A DNA stretch of 64,000 nucleotides, from positions 23,503,866 to 23,567,865 of the forward strand of contig OX387185.1 in the NCBI GenBank assembly GCA_947561395.2. The letters are read 5' to 3'. The DNA comes from Buxus sempervirens. Taxonomy: Eukaryota; Streptophyta; Magnoliopsida; Buxales; Buxaceae. Of this stretch, positions 12,952 to 24,542 are shown in pieces; position 1 is the stretch's first letter; each line of letters starts with the position of its first letter. A program made the translations under genes and the position numbers. The notes below the pieces were generated by a model. It saw only the letters and a list, made by a program, of their open reading frames with translations. It ran no database searches and had not been told where the DNA came from.

Positions 12952-13048
12952 TAATTTCTCGATTGACCCATCCAGAGGCACGCACACTCACGTGCACCCC
13001 GCCTTGCATTTCCACGTGCGCATAGCTGTGCGTTTCCACGTGCGCACA

Positions 13049-13070
13049 GCCGTGAGACTCCGCTGGGGAC
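13049..13070 (+). promoter_or_regulatory. Primer-binding site of element A (tRNA-Arg type)
   Basis: Directly after the LTR end (TGCGCACA, 13048) comes GCCGTGAGACTCCGCTGGGGAC. GACTCCGCTGGGGA is complementary to the 3' end of plant tRNA-Arg(ACG) (..TCCCCAGCGGAGTCGCCA). The leading TGGC has mutated to GTGA. D has a better-preserved version at 46264. Confidence 0.75.
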
Positions 13071-14980
13071 CCTCAGCCCAATAGAACCCCTGCTTAGAAT
13101 GAGTTAACCTAAGAGGGATCAGTTGGTTTTAGGGTTCTTACTATCTTGTTTAGTAAGGCACGGAATTCGCGCAAATACACTTTCTGGGGAGTCCTGTCAA
13201 AAGGACGAGATAATTGCCTAAGGAAAGTGGAATTTAAGTGGTTCCCTATGCCCTCCACTTACTTGGAGACTCTCCCAGAACCTCGTATAGCATGCCAATT
13301 CTGCACCTTACTATACGAGATAGTAAAAATTCCTTTATCAACAAAATCCAGACAAAACTCACCCGTTTAGACACACCACTCAGTCCAACTGCACACACGG
13401 GCACACCACCACACCGTGGATGGATTTATTTTTCAATGCTGATAAAATACATGGGGTGACACGCACAAGGGAGACTGCGTGAATGATCCGACCCTGAATG
13501 AATGAATGAATGCAGATATTGCTTTTTTCATCCGAAACTTAGACCTCTCTAGCAGCCACCCTTCTGATTCCTATGAATTGACTTTTGGGATGGTATTAGC
13601 ACCTACGCTCCCGTGGCTTGTCGGGGAAAGCAGGGTAAACCCATCTCCCAAGTTTTTTGGAGTCCATTAGCGCCACAGGTTTCTTGCCGTGGTACACGAG
13701 GATCTAATACTGGTCCAGACCCTTGTAGGCATATGTCTCGAGCTAGGTATCCTTCCCCACATGTCGCTTCTGAATAAACTCGGAATTTGTGAATATGCTG
13801 TGAATAATGAAATAAGAAGGGTAAAAGCAATCTAAAACCCAAGAGTCCATCAGGGGCATAAACCCCCGCTTTTTGCATCTAACTCCGTAAACCCTAGATT
13901 CTGGGCTACCTTAGCCCTAATTTAGGAAGCCAACCTTACTTCGATCAGGGGAACCACCCCAGGTCCATGCATGGAGTCCTGCGAGTTGTGGGCCTCGACC
14001 CATTTGAGTCCGCTGGAAGCACCTTGAGTCCGGGTTGGCCTTTTAAGCAAATGAAAGCCAGCCAGATCAGACAATCAGATGAAAGCAGGTCAGATCAAAG
14101 TAGGGGCACGAAACCCTAGACTTCGGAATTTTACTAGCCCGCCTTGAAGCAAATTTGTACCCTTCCTTTTGGCTCCCAACAGGCTTAAGGATGACTCCTT
14201 TGCAGATTTTTGTGAATATCATGTAAATTTTCGCCCTAGCTGGCAAGTTGTAAATTCTTTTGGTCTAACACCTGAAGTCAAAGGCAGACTAAAGAATATA
14301 TGAAAGAAAAGTTGACTGGGACTCAGATGTGCTCCCATACACAAGTATGTCTAGGGGTCGTGCCTTGCTAGGCACTAACATTCTTAGGGCTATGCACCCA
14401 CCTTTTTTTTATGTACTTTCATATTCATTTTTTGATACTGGATTTGTGAATGGTAATATCATTTAGCCTTTGCTTTAATTTTGTGCAAGCATTTTCATGC
14501 ATCGAGTGCACACGCTTCAAGATCATTTGCACAAAAATTTTTGATCAAATCATTTTCAAACGAAATAATGCAAAATTTTCCAAAATCAAAGCTACACCGG
14601 GACTACGAGTGGCCCCAATTCCTTGTGCCTCAATCAGCTTCAGCCTAACCAGAAAAATTATGAAATTAATTGGCTATGACCTAGCCGAAAATAATAAGTC
14701 AGGAAAAATCGAGGATAAGCCTGACCCTTGTTGATGACCATCAGTCAAATTGAAAAGACCAAGAAAAGAAGAAAAGAAAAAAAAATCCAAAGAGAGATCA
14801 AATGCATCAAAATGTCAATTGCTAATCCTAAATCTTAGTAGAGGCCATTTTGCGCTTCTGCTGCTCTGGAGATTATTGTCTCCCAAAATCTCAGTAGAAA
14901 CCATTCTGTGTTTCTGCTGCCCTAGGAAATCATTTTGCGTTTCCCAAAACAGGGACTCTCTCGTTGCCCCCAAAGTCAGG
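13071..14980 (+). other. Element A leader, first part
   Basis: Untranslated leader between primer site and solo LTR B. It is related to D's leader (46283-47598): shared phrases include 'aaaggacgagataatt', 'gtggaatttaagtggttccc', the 'tttgggatggtattagc' region and the 'gccagatcagac' region. The reverse complement of 62833-63229 (element C) matches about 13700-14050. Unlike C and D, there is no recognisable ORF1 anywhere in A's leader. Short frames here are not convincing genes. Confidence 0.65.
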
Positions 14981-15553
14981 TGTAAGCACCTCATTTTTGC
15001 GCTCCTGGAAGAGCCGGAAATGCAAAACCCGGCTAAAAAGTCAAACCCTGAGGGGTCAAAAATTGACTTTTTGATCAAGTGAAAATTATCCACCTTAATT
15101 TTATCTCAATGGATAGAGAATCTCGATACGAGTCCAACGCAATTGAGTTTGCTGGAATCGGAGTCCGGATAAAGGTTCTGCAGGCCGGTCAAATTTAAAG
15201 GGGAGCCGAAAGTTGACTTTTTGCTGAACCCCGTGCCAGGTGCTTAGCCCTATGTTATTGGATAGAGGGCTCCGATACCGTTCTAATGCAACTAAGTTTG
15301 CTCAGATCGGAGTTCGGATGAAGGAGATATGAGCTGTCGAAGTTTTCGAGCAGCAAAACCAGAAACTGCACACGTGGCGCAGAAACTGCGCACCTAGCAA
15401 AATATCTCAGGGTCTAAATCTCAAATATCTAAAAATTGTCAAATATCTCAGGGACTAAACCAAAATTTGCAGGGGGCAATTCGTAGATATCCAAAAGTGT
15501 CAAATTGGTCGAATCGGTCAAGTCGAGGGGCAAATCCGTAATTTTTTCGATTT

Positions 15554-15800
15554 GTATCCGACCAAATATGTCGGATACACATACCTTTGTGTATATCCGA
15601 CACTATTCATCGGATACAAGGAGATTAGCCAGCGAGATTCGCGCCGATTCACCGACAATTTCGCGGCGGCATTAAATTTTGCAAATTATGATGTTTTGTA
15701 TTCGATATAAAATATCGTATACACTGTGGGCTTAGTGTAGCCAACCTTGGAGGTCGGATACACATAGCCTCTAGTGTATCCGGCCTCCAAGGCCAGATAC
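15554..15800 (+). promoter_or_regulatory. Five U3 palindromes upstream of the TATA box, LTR B
   Basis: Palindromes at 15554-15578, 15593-15617, 15698-15722, 15735-15763 and 15774-15800. Outer arms are GTATCCG / CGGATAC or close variants, and the inner bases differ between copies but mostly still pair (GACC/GGTC-like, GGCC/GGCC). The last ends 13 bp before the TATA box. Confidence 0.7.
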
Positions 15801-15812
15801 ATTAAGCTGGCC

Positions 15813-15820
15813 TATAAAAG
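15813..15820 (+). promoter_or_regulatory. TATA box of LTR B
   Basis: TATAAAAG in a GC-richer context (ggccTATAAAAGccc), at the same place relative to palindromes and donor-like site as in C and D. Transcription would start about 25-35 bp downstream. Confidence 0.7.
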
Positions 15821-16100
15821 CCCAGCAGCCACCCCTTGCCGAGGGTTGTCTCCTTTTGCTGATTTGAGGCTTTCTTCCCCCACCTGTTTTGGTGGGAACT
15901 TCCCTCTCCCCAACTCCCTTAGCCCACATTGCCTTACCACTCTCTTCCAAGGCCATCCAACCCTTGTCTTCTTCCTCCTCTTCACTTTCTTGCTGAAACA
16001 AAAGAAGGGTGAGTTATTGTTGGGAGCTGGGAGAAGGACTTCCAGCCTTGTTCTTGCTGAAAGGTGGAGGCTACACATCTCCAGAAGGTCTTAAGACCCC

Positions 16101-16109
16101 CAGGTAATG
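16101..16109 (+). promoter_or_regulatory. Splice-donor-like site in LTR B
   Basis: CAG^GTAATG with GT at 16104-16105, about 285 bp downstream of the TATA box. It is in the same position as the donor-like sites of A, C and D. Confidence 0.45.
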
Positions 16110-18050
16110 TTCCTTGCCATGTCCTACTACATATATATAAAAATGGAGGTCTTCTTGAGTGATTAGAAAGTCTTGGCTTCTACTTAGCGTGATTTCACTT
16201 TAATGTCCATTTGCATGTGTTCTCTCCCACTTCTGGTAACATGGAGGTCTCCAAAGGTAGGGGAAACCTCATGCATGGTCCCATGTGAGGAGGAGGAATG
16301 GTCTCACATGCCTCCTTGTGAATTTTCGGCTGCTGGTATGCATACCTAGTCGGTGTGCCTCGCTATATCGTGAGAGGAAGCATGTTCCTCACTAATAGCT
16401 CTTCTCATGTACCCCCTACATAATCCCCTTTCTCCACCTTTCTCTAGGCATTTTTTTTAGGTTATGGGAAGAGGTTACATAGATTCTGCCATGTGGATTC
16501 TTTTGGTAATAAGTGCAAGACTTCTTTAGTTTCACTTGTTTGTTTATGCATGCTAAATCATATCCTTGCATGTATATACGCTAGGTTCCTTGTTTGACGC
16601 ACTGGTGGGGATTTCATTTGGGAATGCATGCATGGGATTTTTGTTATCATTCTCGCATGATCTGTCACGATTTTTACCTCTATTGTTGCTGTGTTTTTGT
16701 GTTTACTCGGCCAACTTGCTGATGCTGTTGTGCACTAATGCATCCCTCTTGGTCTCGACACATTCACTGTTTTGTGATCCTAACATGTCCCCCTCCCCTT
16801 GCCCCTTTTGACTTGCTATTTTGTGGCTTAATAAGCATGCTCCCATCCCCTTAGCTCACTGTCATGAGCCGTCCAGCAGCAGCACCTCCCCATCCCCAGT
16901 AGCAAGTTAAACCCCAATAAAATTCAAGTTAATGGTTGCTGTCCCCTTGTTGGCTGTAGGTCCTTGCTGGATTTTTTATATATGGGTATGCAACATGTCT
17001 CTTTCCTTTTACTGTTTTTCTTGTGTGTCAAGTTAGTATGCACGAAGGGTTCCCATTTGCTTCTTTTACACTGGATCAGCAAGCATGAAGGGTGTCTTTG
17101 AGGCTGCTGCTAGCAGCAGTTGTGGCTCTCCAGTATTTCTGGCTTCTAGTCTTTTAAATTGTGTGATGTGCTCTAATTTGTGTACCATGAGCTAGGAGAA
17201 CCCATGGCCATGCTTCCCCACCCCTAGTCCACCATTGCAAGCCTTAGTAGCATGCCTAAACCTCCTCCTTTGATTGCTGCCCCATACTTTACAGCAGGTT
17301 GGTTTCATAGCATGAGAACCTAACCCATTGACTTTAAGTGTACATTGGTTTTGTGGAAAGATGTTTGAATTGTATGGTTTGGCCGAGACCAAGGGCAAGG
17401 GCCTATCGGGCCCGCCAAAGCCCACCAACCAACCAAGTGAGGGTTCAAAACCCTAGACTTCAAGAACATGGGCTTTCAAGCCAAAATTTGGACTACGGGC
17501 CCCAAGCCTAATGTCCAACTCACCTTGGCAAATTTAAATAAATTCGAAGACACTTTGGTAACCACCATGGGGCCCACCTAAGGGCCCGCAAACCGAGGCC
17601 GACCCACCTTTTGCATGAAAATCACTTAAGCCCCAACTTGAACAGTTAAGTAAAATCAATTCATTTAAACCTAAGCCCAAAGAGTCTCTCAGGTTAGTCT
17701 GAGGCCCACCAGGGGATATGTGGGCTTACCCAAGTCCACCAAGGACACCGTGGGCCTTCCAACGGGGCCCACCCAGTCAGACTCATATCACCTAAATTAA
17801 GCAAGATAAAATCAATTAAAGGGACCCACACCACTCAGGTGGTCCCGCCAATCTTAACCAGATTGTATATCGGATTAGGAATCGGGTGAGAAACCACAGT
17901 AAGTTGACTCAAACCAGGGAACCCACGGGACTTGTCATCCGACGGGGTGGTTTGGGGTGTCTATGGACTTCCTCAGATCGCAACCGAGACCTTTCTCAGA
18001 ATCTCAAGCCACAGACCAAGCCCAATAGACAAGATTAGGCACCCAGGTGT

Positions 18051-18083
18051 CCGCCTGCACCCCATTAGGCGGTGGCGACTCCG
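18051..18083 (+). promoter_or_regulatory. U5 hairpin and primer-site-like core, LTR B
   Basis: Stem CCGCCT (18051-18056) / AGGCGG (18067-18072), immediately followed by TGGCGACTCCG (18073-18083). These 11 bases are the exact complement of the last 11 bases of plant tRNA-Arg(ACG). Confidence 0.65.
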
Positions 18084-18179
18084 AATTTTCCTGTGCGGCG
18101 TTTCCGACGCGCGCACATCACGGACTCCCCCAACATCAAGGACTACTCCTCGAGGCTCCTAGAAATCAACTCTTGCAGT

Positions 18180-18770
18180 TTCTGGAGATCCAAAACCAGG
18201 GACTCTCCCTATACTTCTCTTAGTAGAAACCATTTCATGTTCCTACCACTCTGAAACCATTTCGTGTTTCCAAACCTGAAACCATTTCGTGTTTCCAAAT
18301 TTGAAACCATTTCGTGTTTCCAAATCCGAAGCCATTTCATGCTTCCACTACTCTAAAACCATTTCGCTTTTCCCAAAATCTTAGTCAAAGCCATTTCGTG
18401 CTTCCGCTACTTTGAAACCATTTCGTGTTTCTCAAAATCTTAGTCGAAGCCATTTCGTGCTTCCGCTACTCTGAAACCATTTCGTGTTTCCCAAAATCTT
18501 AGTCGAAGTCATTTCGCACTTCCGCTACTCTGAAACCATTTCGAGTTTCCCAAAATCTTAGTCGAAGCCATTTCTCACTTCTGCTACTCTGAAAACATTT
18601 CGCATTTCCCAAAATCTTAGATGAAGCCATTTTGCACTTCTGTTACTCTGAAACCATTTCGTGTTTCCAAAATCTTAGTCGAAGCCAATTCTTGTTTCCA
18701 AAATCCTGGTCGAAGCCATTTCGCGCTTCCGCTATTCCGAAACCATTTCGTGTTTCCAAAAATTAGTTAA
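18180..18770 (+). repeat. 60-bp tandem array in element A leader
   Basis: Strict 60-bp period across about 18340-18660, with degenerate copies on both sides. Each unit has two related halves: 'gaaaccatttcgtgtttcc' and 'gaagccatttcgtgcttcc', separated by 'caaaatcttagtc' and 'gctactct'. It lies between primer site and gag, the position taken by unrelated arrays in D and C. No coding potential. Confidence 0.85.
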
Positions 18771-19059
18771 AACCACCACCTTGCATTCCTAGAAGCCAAA
18801 TCAAATGGAAATCAACTCTTGTAGTTTTCCAACCCTTCAGAAATCAACTCTTGTAGTTTTTGGATATCAAACTAGGGACTCTCCCCTTGCCTCCAGGTGG
18901 CAGCTAAAAGAGATCAAGTGGAAATTAAAAAGATAAAAAATAATCTGCATTGACATGCATTATATCTCATTTTTCTAACTTGTGTCCTTTTTTTATATCC
19001 AAGGTTCCAAAATTGCGAATTGAAGCCCAATTCTCTTGTGTTCCAGAAGAAGCCTTCAG

Positions 19060-19320
19060 ATGGACCTTGTTGAGGAACAAGAGCAGGCATTACCTCCACC
19101 TCCGCCCCAGGAACAAGAGAAACTGGAAGACCACCCAGTGATCACGGGACTGAACCAGCAGATGGCCAAAATGTCGACCATGGTGGCAAACATGATGCAA
19201 CAAATGGAAAGGCTATAAGCGCCACCACAGTTTGTGCAGTAATAGCAATAGTTGCCGGTACCTCTGCCCCAGCAACAACTACCCCCATAGAAACCACCAG
19301 CTCCACTACCACAACAACCG
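19060..19320 (+). pseudogene. Element A gag, N-terminal fragment
   Basis: Starts at ATG 19060 (MDLVEEQEQ), in the position of the gag starts of D and C. The upstream text 'ttccaaaattgc' matches D's 'taccaaaattgc'. A Pro/Gln-rich stretch and a Met/Gln-rich helix (MAKMSTMVANMMQQM) parallel D's short coiled coil. Stops at 19216-19218 (TAA) and several later TAG codons break it. Element E interrupts the frame at 19321. Confidence 0.75.
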
Positions 19321-21529
19321 TGTAACACCCCGGATCTGTGTTTTTCATTAAAGATATAACACGTCTCCCAGAGGGTTAGGTAAGGATCTCAATAATGGTG
19401 ATCGCTGGATAATCACACACAATTTATATCACATCAGAGTGCACAATCAAAATTCTCATCCAAACAATTTATAGAATCTTCAAATACATCAAATGGTTCC
19501 AATTTACTACCTTATTACAATTCCCACAAAATTAATTGAACAAAGTTTAAGACTAAGCAACCTACTAGTCTAAGGTTGGTAGTAATAATCCTCCTCCCTA
19601 TAGGTGTCAGTCGGATCTACCCCAGTAGGCGCCTCACCACGAAGATCTGAAAAATAAAACAACAACGAGGGATGAGATACGAATATCTCAGCAAGTGACA
19701 CATGCATGCATAAATAGTTAACACAGTTACAAGACATGCTTCGATAAATAACCAACAATTTAAAACAACATATTTCCGATAACAACACAAAAAGGGTCAA
19801 TGTCATGCATATTGTTACATTGATTAATTTACATGCCAAGTAGACACTCCACACCTCCATGTACACAGTTCCAGCCTACTCAGGGTATCGGACACTCTGA
19901 AATGACGGCCTACTCAGGGTATCGTCATCCAATGCCGGCCTACTCCGAGTATCGGCACTGACAACCAGGCCTACTCAGGGTATCTGGCTGCTCTACACTG
20001 GTCGTGGCAACACACAAGGCCATGCAATTTTACCAATAAACACATACCATCACATTACTAAGCTTAACAAGGATCCATGGGAAGCTAAACCCAACCGATA
20101 AATCACCAAATAAAACCCCGCATTCAGTACACACATCACAAGTTGTTCCAACCAGAACATCAACTCACACAAGTGTTCCAACCATAACAGTCATTCCTCA
20201 CAAGGGTTCCAACCAGAACAGTAATTCCTCACAAGTGTTCCAACCAGAACAGCAACTCACACAAATAAATAATCTTTACAACACATTTCAAAACTTGCCA
20301 TTAAGAAAACAGGGTTTAATAAAATCTCAACCAAGTACAGTATTTAACCAAAGAGAATTAAAATAGAATCTTCTAGTATTTGGTATCCAGACATCACCTA
20401 CAATTTGCCCTAAATTTGCCTTGGAAGCTCCTAAGAATTTCCAGAATTTATCTTTGATATTCTCTTAGGTAACATTGTCTCTAGAGTCCTAAACAAGTCA
20501 TTTGTTAAGTGCTTGAAACCTCCTATCATCAAAATCCAACTTGGTTTACTCAAACACGCAATTTGGCAAAGAAAATGGACCATGCGCTCACCTCCTGAGG
20601 TAGTCACGAGGTGGGCGGATAGTCAATGGGCTAATTTTTTTGGTATGCGCCTACTCGACTTCAAGTGAGCGCAAGGTGAGCGGGAAGTGGGCATAAGGTG
20701 GGTGCGAGGTGGGCGGATCGATTTTAAGTGAGCGCGAGCTCGGCGGATAGTAACATTTGTCCTTGTGCTCACTACCCGAAGTGAGCGCCAGTGAGCGCCA
20801 AGTGGGCGGATACCCATTGTATTTTTCAAGTCTCTGTTAAATCCAGATCTCCAACTCTAGCCGAACTTTTTCGGTCTGTAATCATTCCTTTAGTCTCCTA
20901 ATACCCCCAGAACACATTTAAACTAGTTTTGGAATTAATCCAACACACTTTTTATTTATCCTCATTCAGTTCTAAATAAAACCATCCCTCGGACTATCTC
21001 CGTCCAGAAAACAACTTAATCTCTCATTCCACAATCATATGCATTCGAAGTAAAACTACGGATAATACGAAACCCAATTTTTAAAACAGTGCCACTCACC
21101 TTTATACGCTTCCAAGTCTTGGCAACAGCAACCTCCGAAGAGCAAACCCCAACCAACCGTTCGTTCGTCTGGTTGCTATAGTCACCCAGTTCATTTGATC
21201 ACCAAAAGAAAAACCCTCCCGAAATTCTCGATCACGAACACTAAGCGGCCGGAACCTCCCCAGATCTTCGTCTCTCCCACGAAACCTAAGAAATCGCCAA
21301 CCCTCTCAGTATTCTCGTACTCGTATTAAGAGCAATAACCCGAAAACCTAAAATTTTAAAGTATAAATACCTTTCGTAAATAAGTTTGCTGCTCGACAAC
21401 TTTAAATCTCTGATTTGGTGTGTGCTCACCCACCGAAAACTCCTACATCCACACACGTTATTAGTTTAAATATTTATGATTATTATTTATTTTTCCCCTA
21501 AAATCATGAAAAATTCTCGGGGTTTTACA
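19321..21529 (-). repeat. 3' LTR of element E
   Basis: On the + strand it starts TGTAACACCCCGG and ends GGGGTTTTACA. It is the element's 3' LTR because gag-pol is on the minus strand and the polypurine tract abuts it at 21530-21541. It holds two small tandem arrays: about four units of 'gcctactcagggtatc' (19874-19987) and about four of 'gttccaaccagaaca' (20153-20257), plus a G-rich 'gtgagcg/gtgggcg' stretch (about 20590-20815). Confidence 0.92.
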
Positions 21530-21541
21530 TTCTCCCCCCCC
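21530..21541 (-). promoter_or_regulatory. Polypurine tract of element E
   Basis: On the minus strand this is a run of G followed by AGAA, directly before the 3' LTR (TGTAAAACCCCG). It primes plus-strand DNA synthesis in Ty3/gypsy elements. Confidence 0.8.
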
Positions 21542-21569
21542 TACAAAAATTTCGTCCTCGAAATTTACC

Positions 21570-24542
21570 TCAAGAGGAATTGAATAACTCTGGATACTTC
21601 TTTCTCATCTCTTCCTTGCCTTCCCAAGTGCATTCCTCAATGGAATGGTTTTGCCACAATACTTTCACCAAGGGTATCACTTTGGTGCGAAGGATCTGCT
21701 CACGTCGATCCAAAATCTGTACTGGCTTCTCTTCATATGTCAAATCCTCCCGAATCACCAAGGGTTCGGAATCTATCACATGACTGGGATCAGAGATATA
21801 CTTACGTAGCATAGAAATGTGAAATACGTCATGCACCCCTTCCAAGTGACCTGGTAAAGCCAAACGATATGCTGCTGGGTTAATCTCCTTCACTATCTCA
21901 TATGGACCAATGAACCGAGGTGATAATTTCCCTTTCTTCCCAAATCTCCTAATGCCTTTGGATGGGGAAATCTTTAAAAAGACCATATCTCCCATTTCGA
22001 ATCTCAGCTCTCGCCGTCTAGTAACTGTATAACTCTTCTGACGACTCTGTGCAGTTAATATCCGCTGCTTGATAAGTTTTACTTTTTCCATACTGTCTTG
22101 AATAATTTCTGGCCCAAAATACTGTTTCTCCCCAATCTCAACCCAGCATACTGGTGATCTGCACACCCTACCATACAAAGCCTCATACAGTGCCATCTGG
22201 ATGCTAGCTTGGTAGCTATTATTGTAGGCAAACTCCACTAGATGCAAATACTTGCTCCAGCTGCCACCCCAATCCAAAACACAACACCTCAACATAACCT
22301 CCAAAGTCTGGATAGTCCTCTCGGACTGACCATCAGTCTGCGGATGGAAACTGGTACTGAAACTCAACTTGGTGCCCATGGCCTCCTGGAAACACTGCCA
22401 AAAGTGAGATGTGAAATGGGAATCCCTATCTGACACAATAGACACTGGGACCCCATGCAACCGGACTATCTCCCATGTATATAGATCAATCAATGACGCT
22501 AGATTCTAAGTAGTCAAATAAGGAAAGAAGTGTGCGGATTTGGTCAGCCTATCGACAATTACCCATATACCATTGTGATTTTTTGCTGTAGGTGGTAACC
22601 CATTCACAAAATCCATTGTGATATGCTCCCATTTCCACTCAGGCACTGGTAACGGTCTCATCAATCCGAGAGGTCTCCGATGTTCTGCTTTTACTTGCTG
22701 ACATATGAGACATTTAGCTACAAATTCGGCAATGTCTTTCTTCATACCCGACCACCAATATACCCCCTTCAAGTTCCGATACATCTTGGTGCCACCCGGG
22801 TGAACTGCATATCTAGACCTGTGACTCTCATCAAGTATCACTCCTCTAATCTCATCGTCCTTCGGAACACAAATACGATCCTTAAATTTTAGCAGTCCAT
22901 CCCTGATCTCAAAGTCTCTAGCTGTTTCATCACCCTTTGATACTAACTCCCTGGTACGGGTCAACTCTATATCAGTCAATTGCCTATCACGAATCTTCTG
23001 TATCAACTCAGGCTCCACCTGAACTCTTGACAAAATCAAACCATGTCCGTGGGTGCTAAACTCTCCTAGCCAGTCTACCACTGTATCAACTAGAGTGCAC
23101 TGGCTAACCATAAAACTAGCTAATGTGGCCACCCCTTCCTGAGAACCACTCCTACGGCTCAAAGCATCTGCCACCACATTTGCCTTACCAGGGTGGTAAT
23201 GAAGAGTAAAATCATAGTCCTTTAGGAGGTCCATCCATCTCCTTTGTCTCATATTCAACTCCCTCTGAGAAAATATATACCTTAAGCTCTTGTGATCTGA
23301 GAATATCTCAAATTGAGCTCCCATCAAGTAGTGCCTCCATAACTTGAGTGCAAACACGATCGCTGCCGACTCCAGATCATGGGTAGGATAATTCTTCTCA
23401 TGAGGACGTAGTAACCTCGAAGCATATGCTACTGCCCGCCTCTGCTGCATCAAAACACAGCCCAATCCTACTCGTGAAGCATCACAATAAATAGAAAATC
23501 CTTCACTCACTGATGGAACAATCAAAACTGGAGCTGTAGACAGTTTACTTTTCAACTCCTGAAAGCTGGTCTCACACTTATCACTCCATTCAAACTTCAC
23601 TGCCTTCTTAGTGAGATTGGATAGAGGTGCTACTACTCTGGAAAAATTCTCTATGAATCTCCTGTAATATCCAGCCATCCCCAAGAAACTCCGAATCTCT
23701 GTCACAGATGAAGGTCTAGGCCACTCTGCAACAGCCTGCACTTTAGCTGGATCCACCGCTATATCGTTCCCAAAAATCACGTGCCCCAAGAAACTCACCT
23801 CTCTCAACCAGAACTGACACTTACTGAACTTGGCGTACAATCGATGCTCCCTCAATGTCTGCAACACTGTCCTGAGGTGCTGCATGTGATCCTCTCTACT
23901 CTGGGAATACACCAAAATGTCGTCAATAAACACGACCATGAAACTGTCCAAGTAAGGATGAAATACCCGACTCATCAGGTTCATGAAGACAGCCGCGGCA
24001 TTAGTTAGCCCGAATGGCATAACTAGAAACTCGAAATGCCCATACCGTGTGCGGAAAGCCATCTTCTCTATATCATCAGGTGCTACTCTCAACTGATGGT
24101 ATTCAGATCTAAGATCGATCTTAGAAAACCAAGACGCTCCCCTCAACTGGTCGAACAAATCGTCAATCCGAGGCAAGGGATACTTATTCTTAATGGTGAC
24201 CTGGTTCAACTGGTGGTAATCTATACACATCCGCATCGACCCGTCCTTCTTCTAGAAAAACAGGATTGGTGCACCCCATGGTGACACACTGGGCCTAATA
24301 AAACCCTTTGCTTCCAGCTCATCTAACTGCTTCTTCATCTCTTGGTTCTCAGGTTGTGACATTCGGTATGGAGGTTTGGACACTAGGGCCGTACCAGGTA
24401 AGAGTCGTATACTGAACTCGACCTCTCTAGATGGTGGTAATCCCGGCAAGTCCTCAGGGAAGATGTCCTCAAACTCTAATGCCACAGGCACACTAGAGAG
24501 ACTGTGCCCCAGACTCTGCCTCCTCAACTTCAATGGAAGCAA
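21570..24542 (-). pseudogene. Element E pol: RT, RNase H, integrase, chromodomain (two stops)
   Basis: One reading frame from about 24542 down to 21570, interrupted by TAG at 24254-24252 and TAG at 22508-22506. RT carries FIDDILVYS as its catalytic motif. RNase H follows (YCDAS, E in [28 protein letters not shown]). The integrase has an H-H-C-C zinc region ([10 protein letters not shown] .. CLICQ), then the catalytic core split by the second stop ([21 protein letters not shown]). The last about 60 residues ([11 protein letters not shown] .. [16 protein letters not shown]) are the C-terminal chromodomain of Tekay/Del chromoviruses, which targets insertion to heterochromatin. The product would make and integrate cDNA; as it stands it cannot be translated through. 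Confidence 0.92.

Larger units (their letters stand above)
1158..13048 (+). repeat. 5' LTR of element A, interrupted by a solo LTR and a LINE
   Basis: Starts TGTAAGCACCTCATTTTTGC and ends TGCGCACA just before the primer site. The same termini occur in B (14981-18117) and, inverted, in C (31251-34887). Removing the solo LTR with one TSD copy and the LINE with one TSD copy leaves about 3.4 kb, close to B (3.1 kb) and C (3.6 kb). LTR pieces are 1158-1652, 4006-6571 and 12701-13048. It contains a duplicated U3 module (about 1180-1550), palindromes (4064-4127 and 5870-5976), a splice-donor-like site (4453) and a U5 hairpin (12922-12951). Small open frames at 4062-4456 lie in U3/R and show no family match. 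Confidence 0.75.
14976..18122 (+). mobile_element. Solo LTR B, Ogre-like
   Basis: The LTR is 14981-18117 (3,137 bp), starting TGTAAGCACCTCATTTTTGC and ending GCGCGCACA. Flanks are TCAGG (14976-14980) and TCACG (18118-18122), a 5-bp duplication with one mismatch. Both sides belong to element A's leader ('cagggactctc' phrases and the gaaaccatttcg repeats occur on both sides). No internal region is left. It contains two copies of the U3 module (about 15000-15340), five palindromes, a clear TATA box and a donor-like site. Confidence 0.8.
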
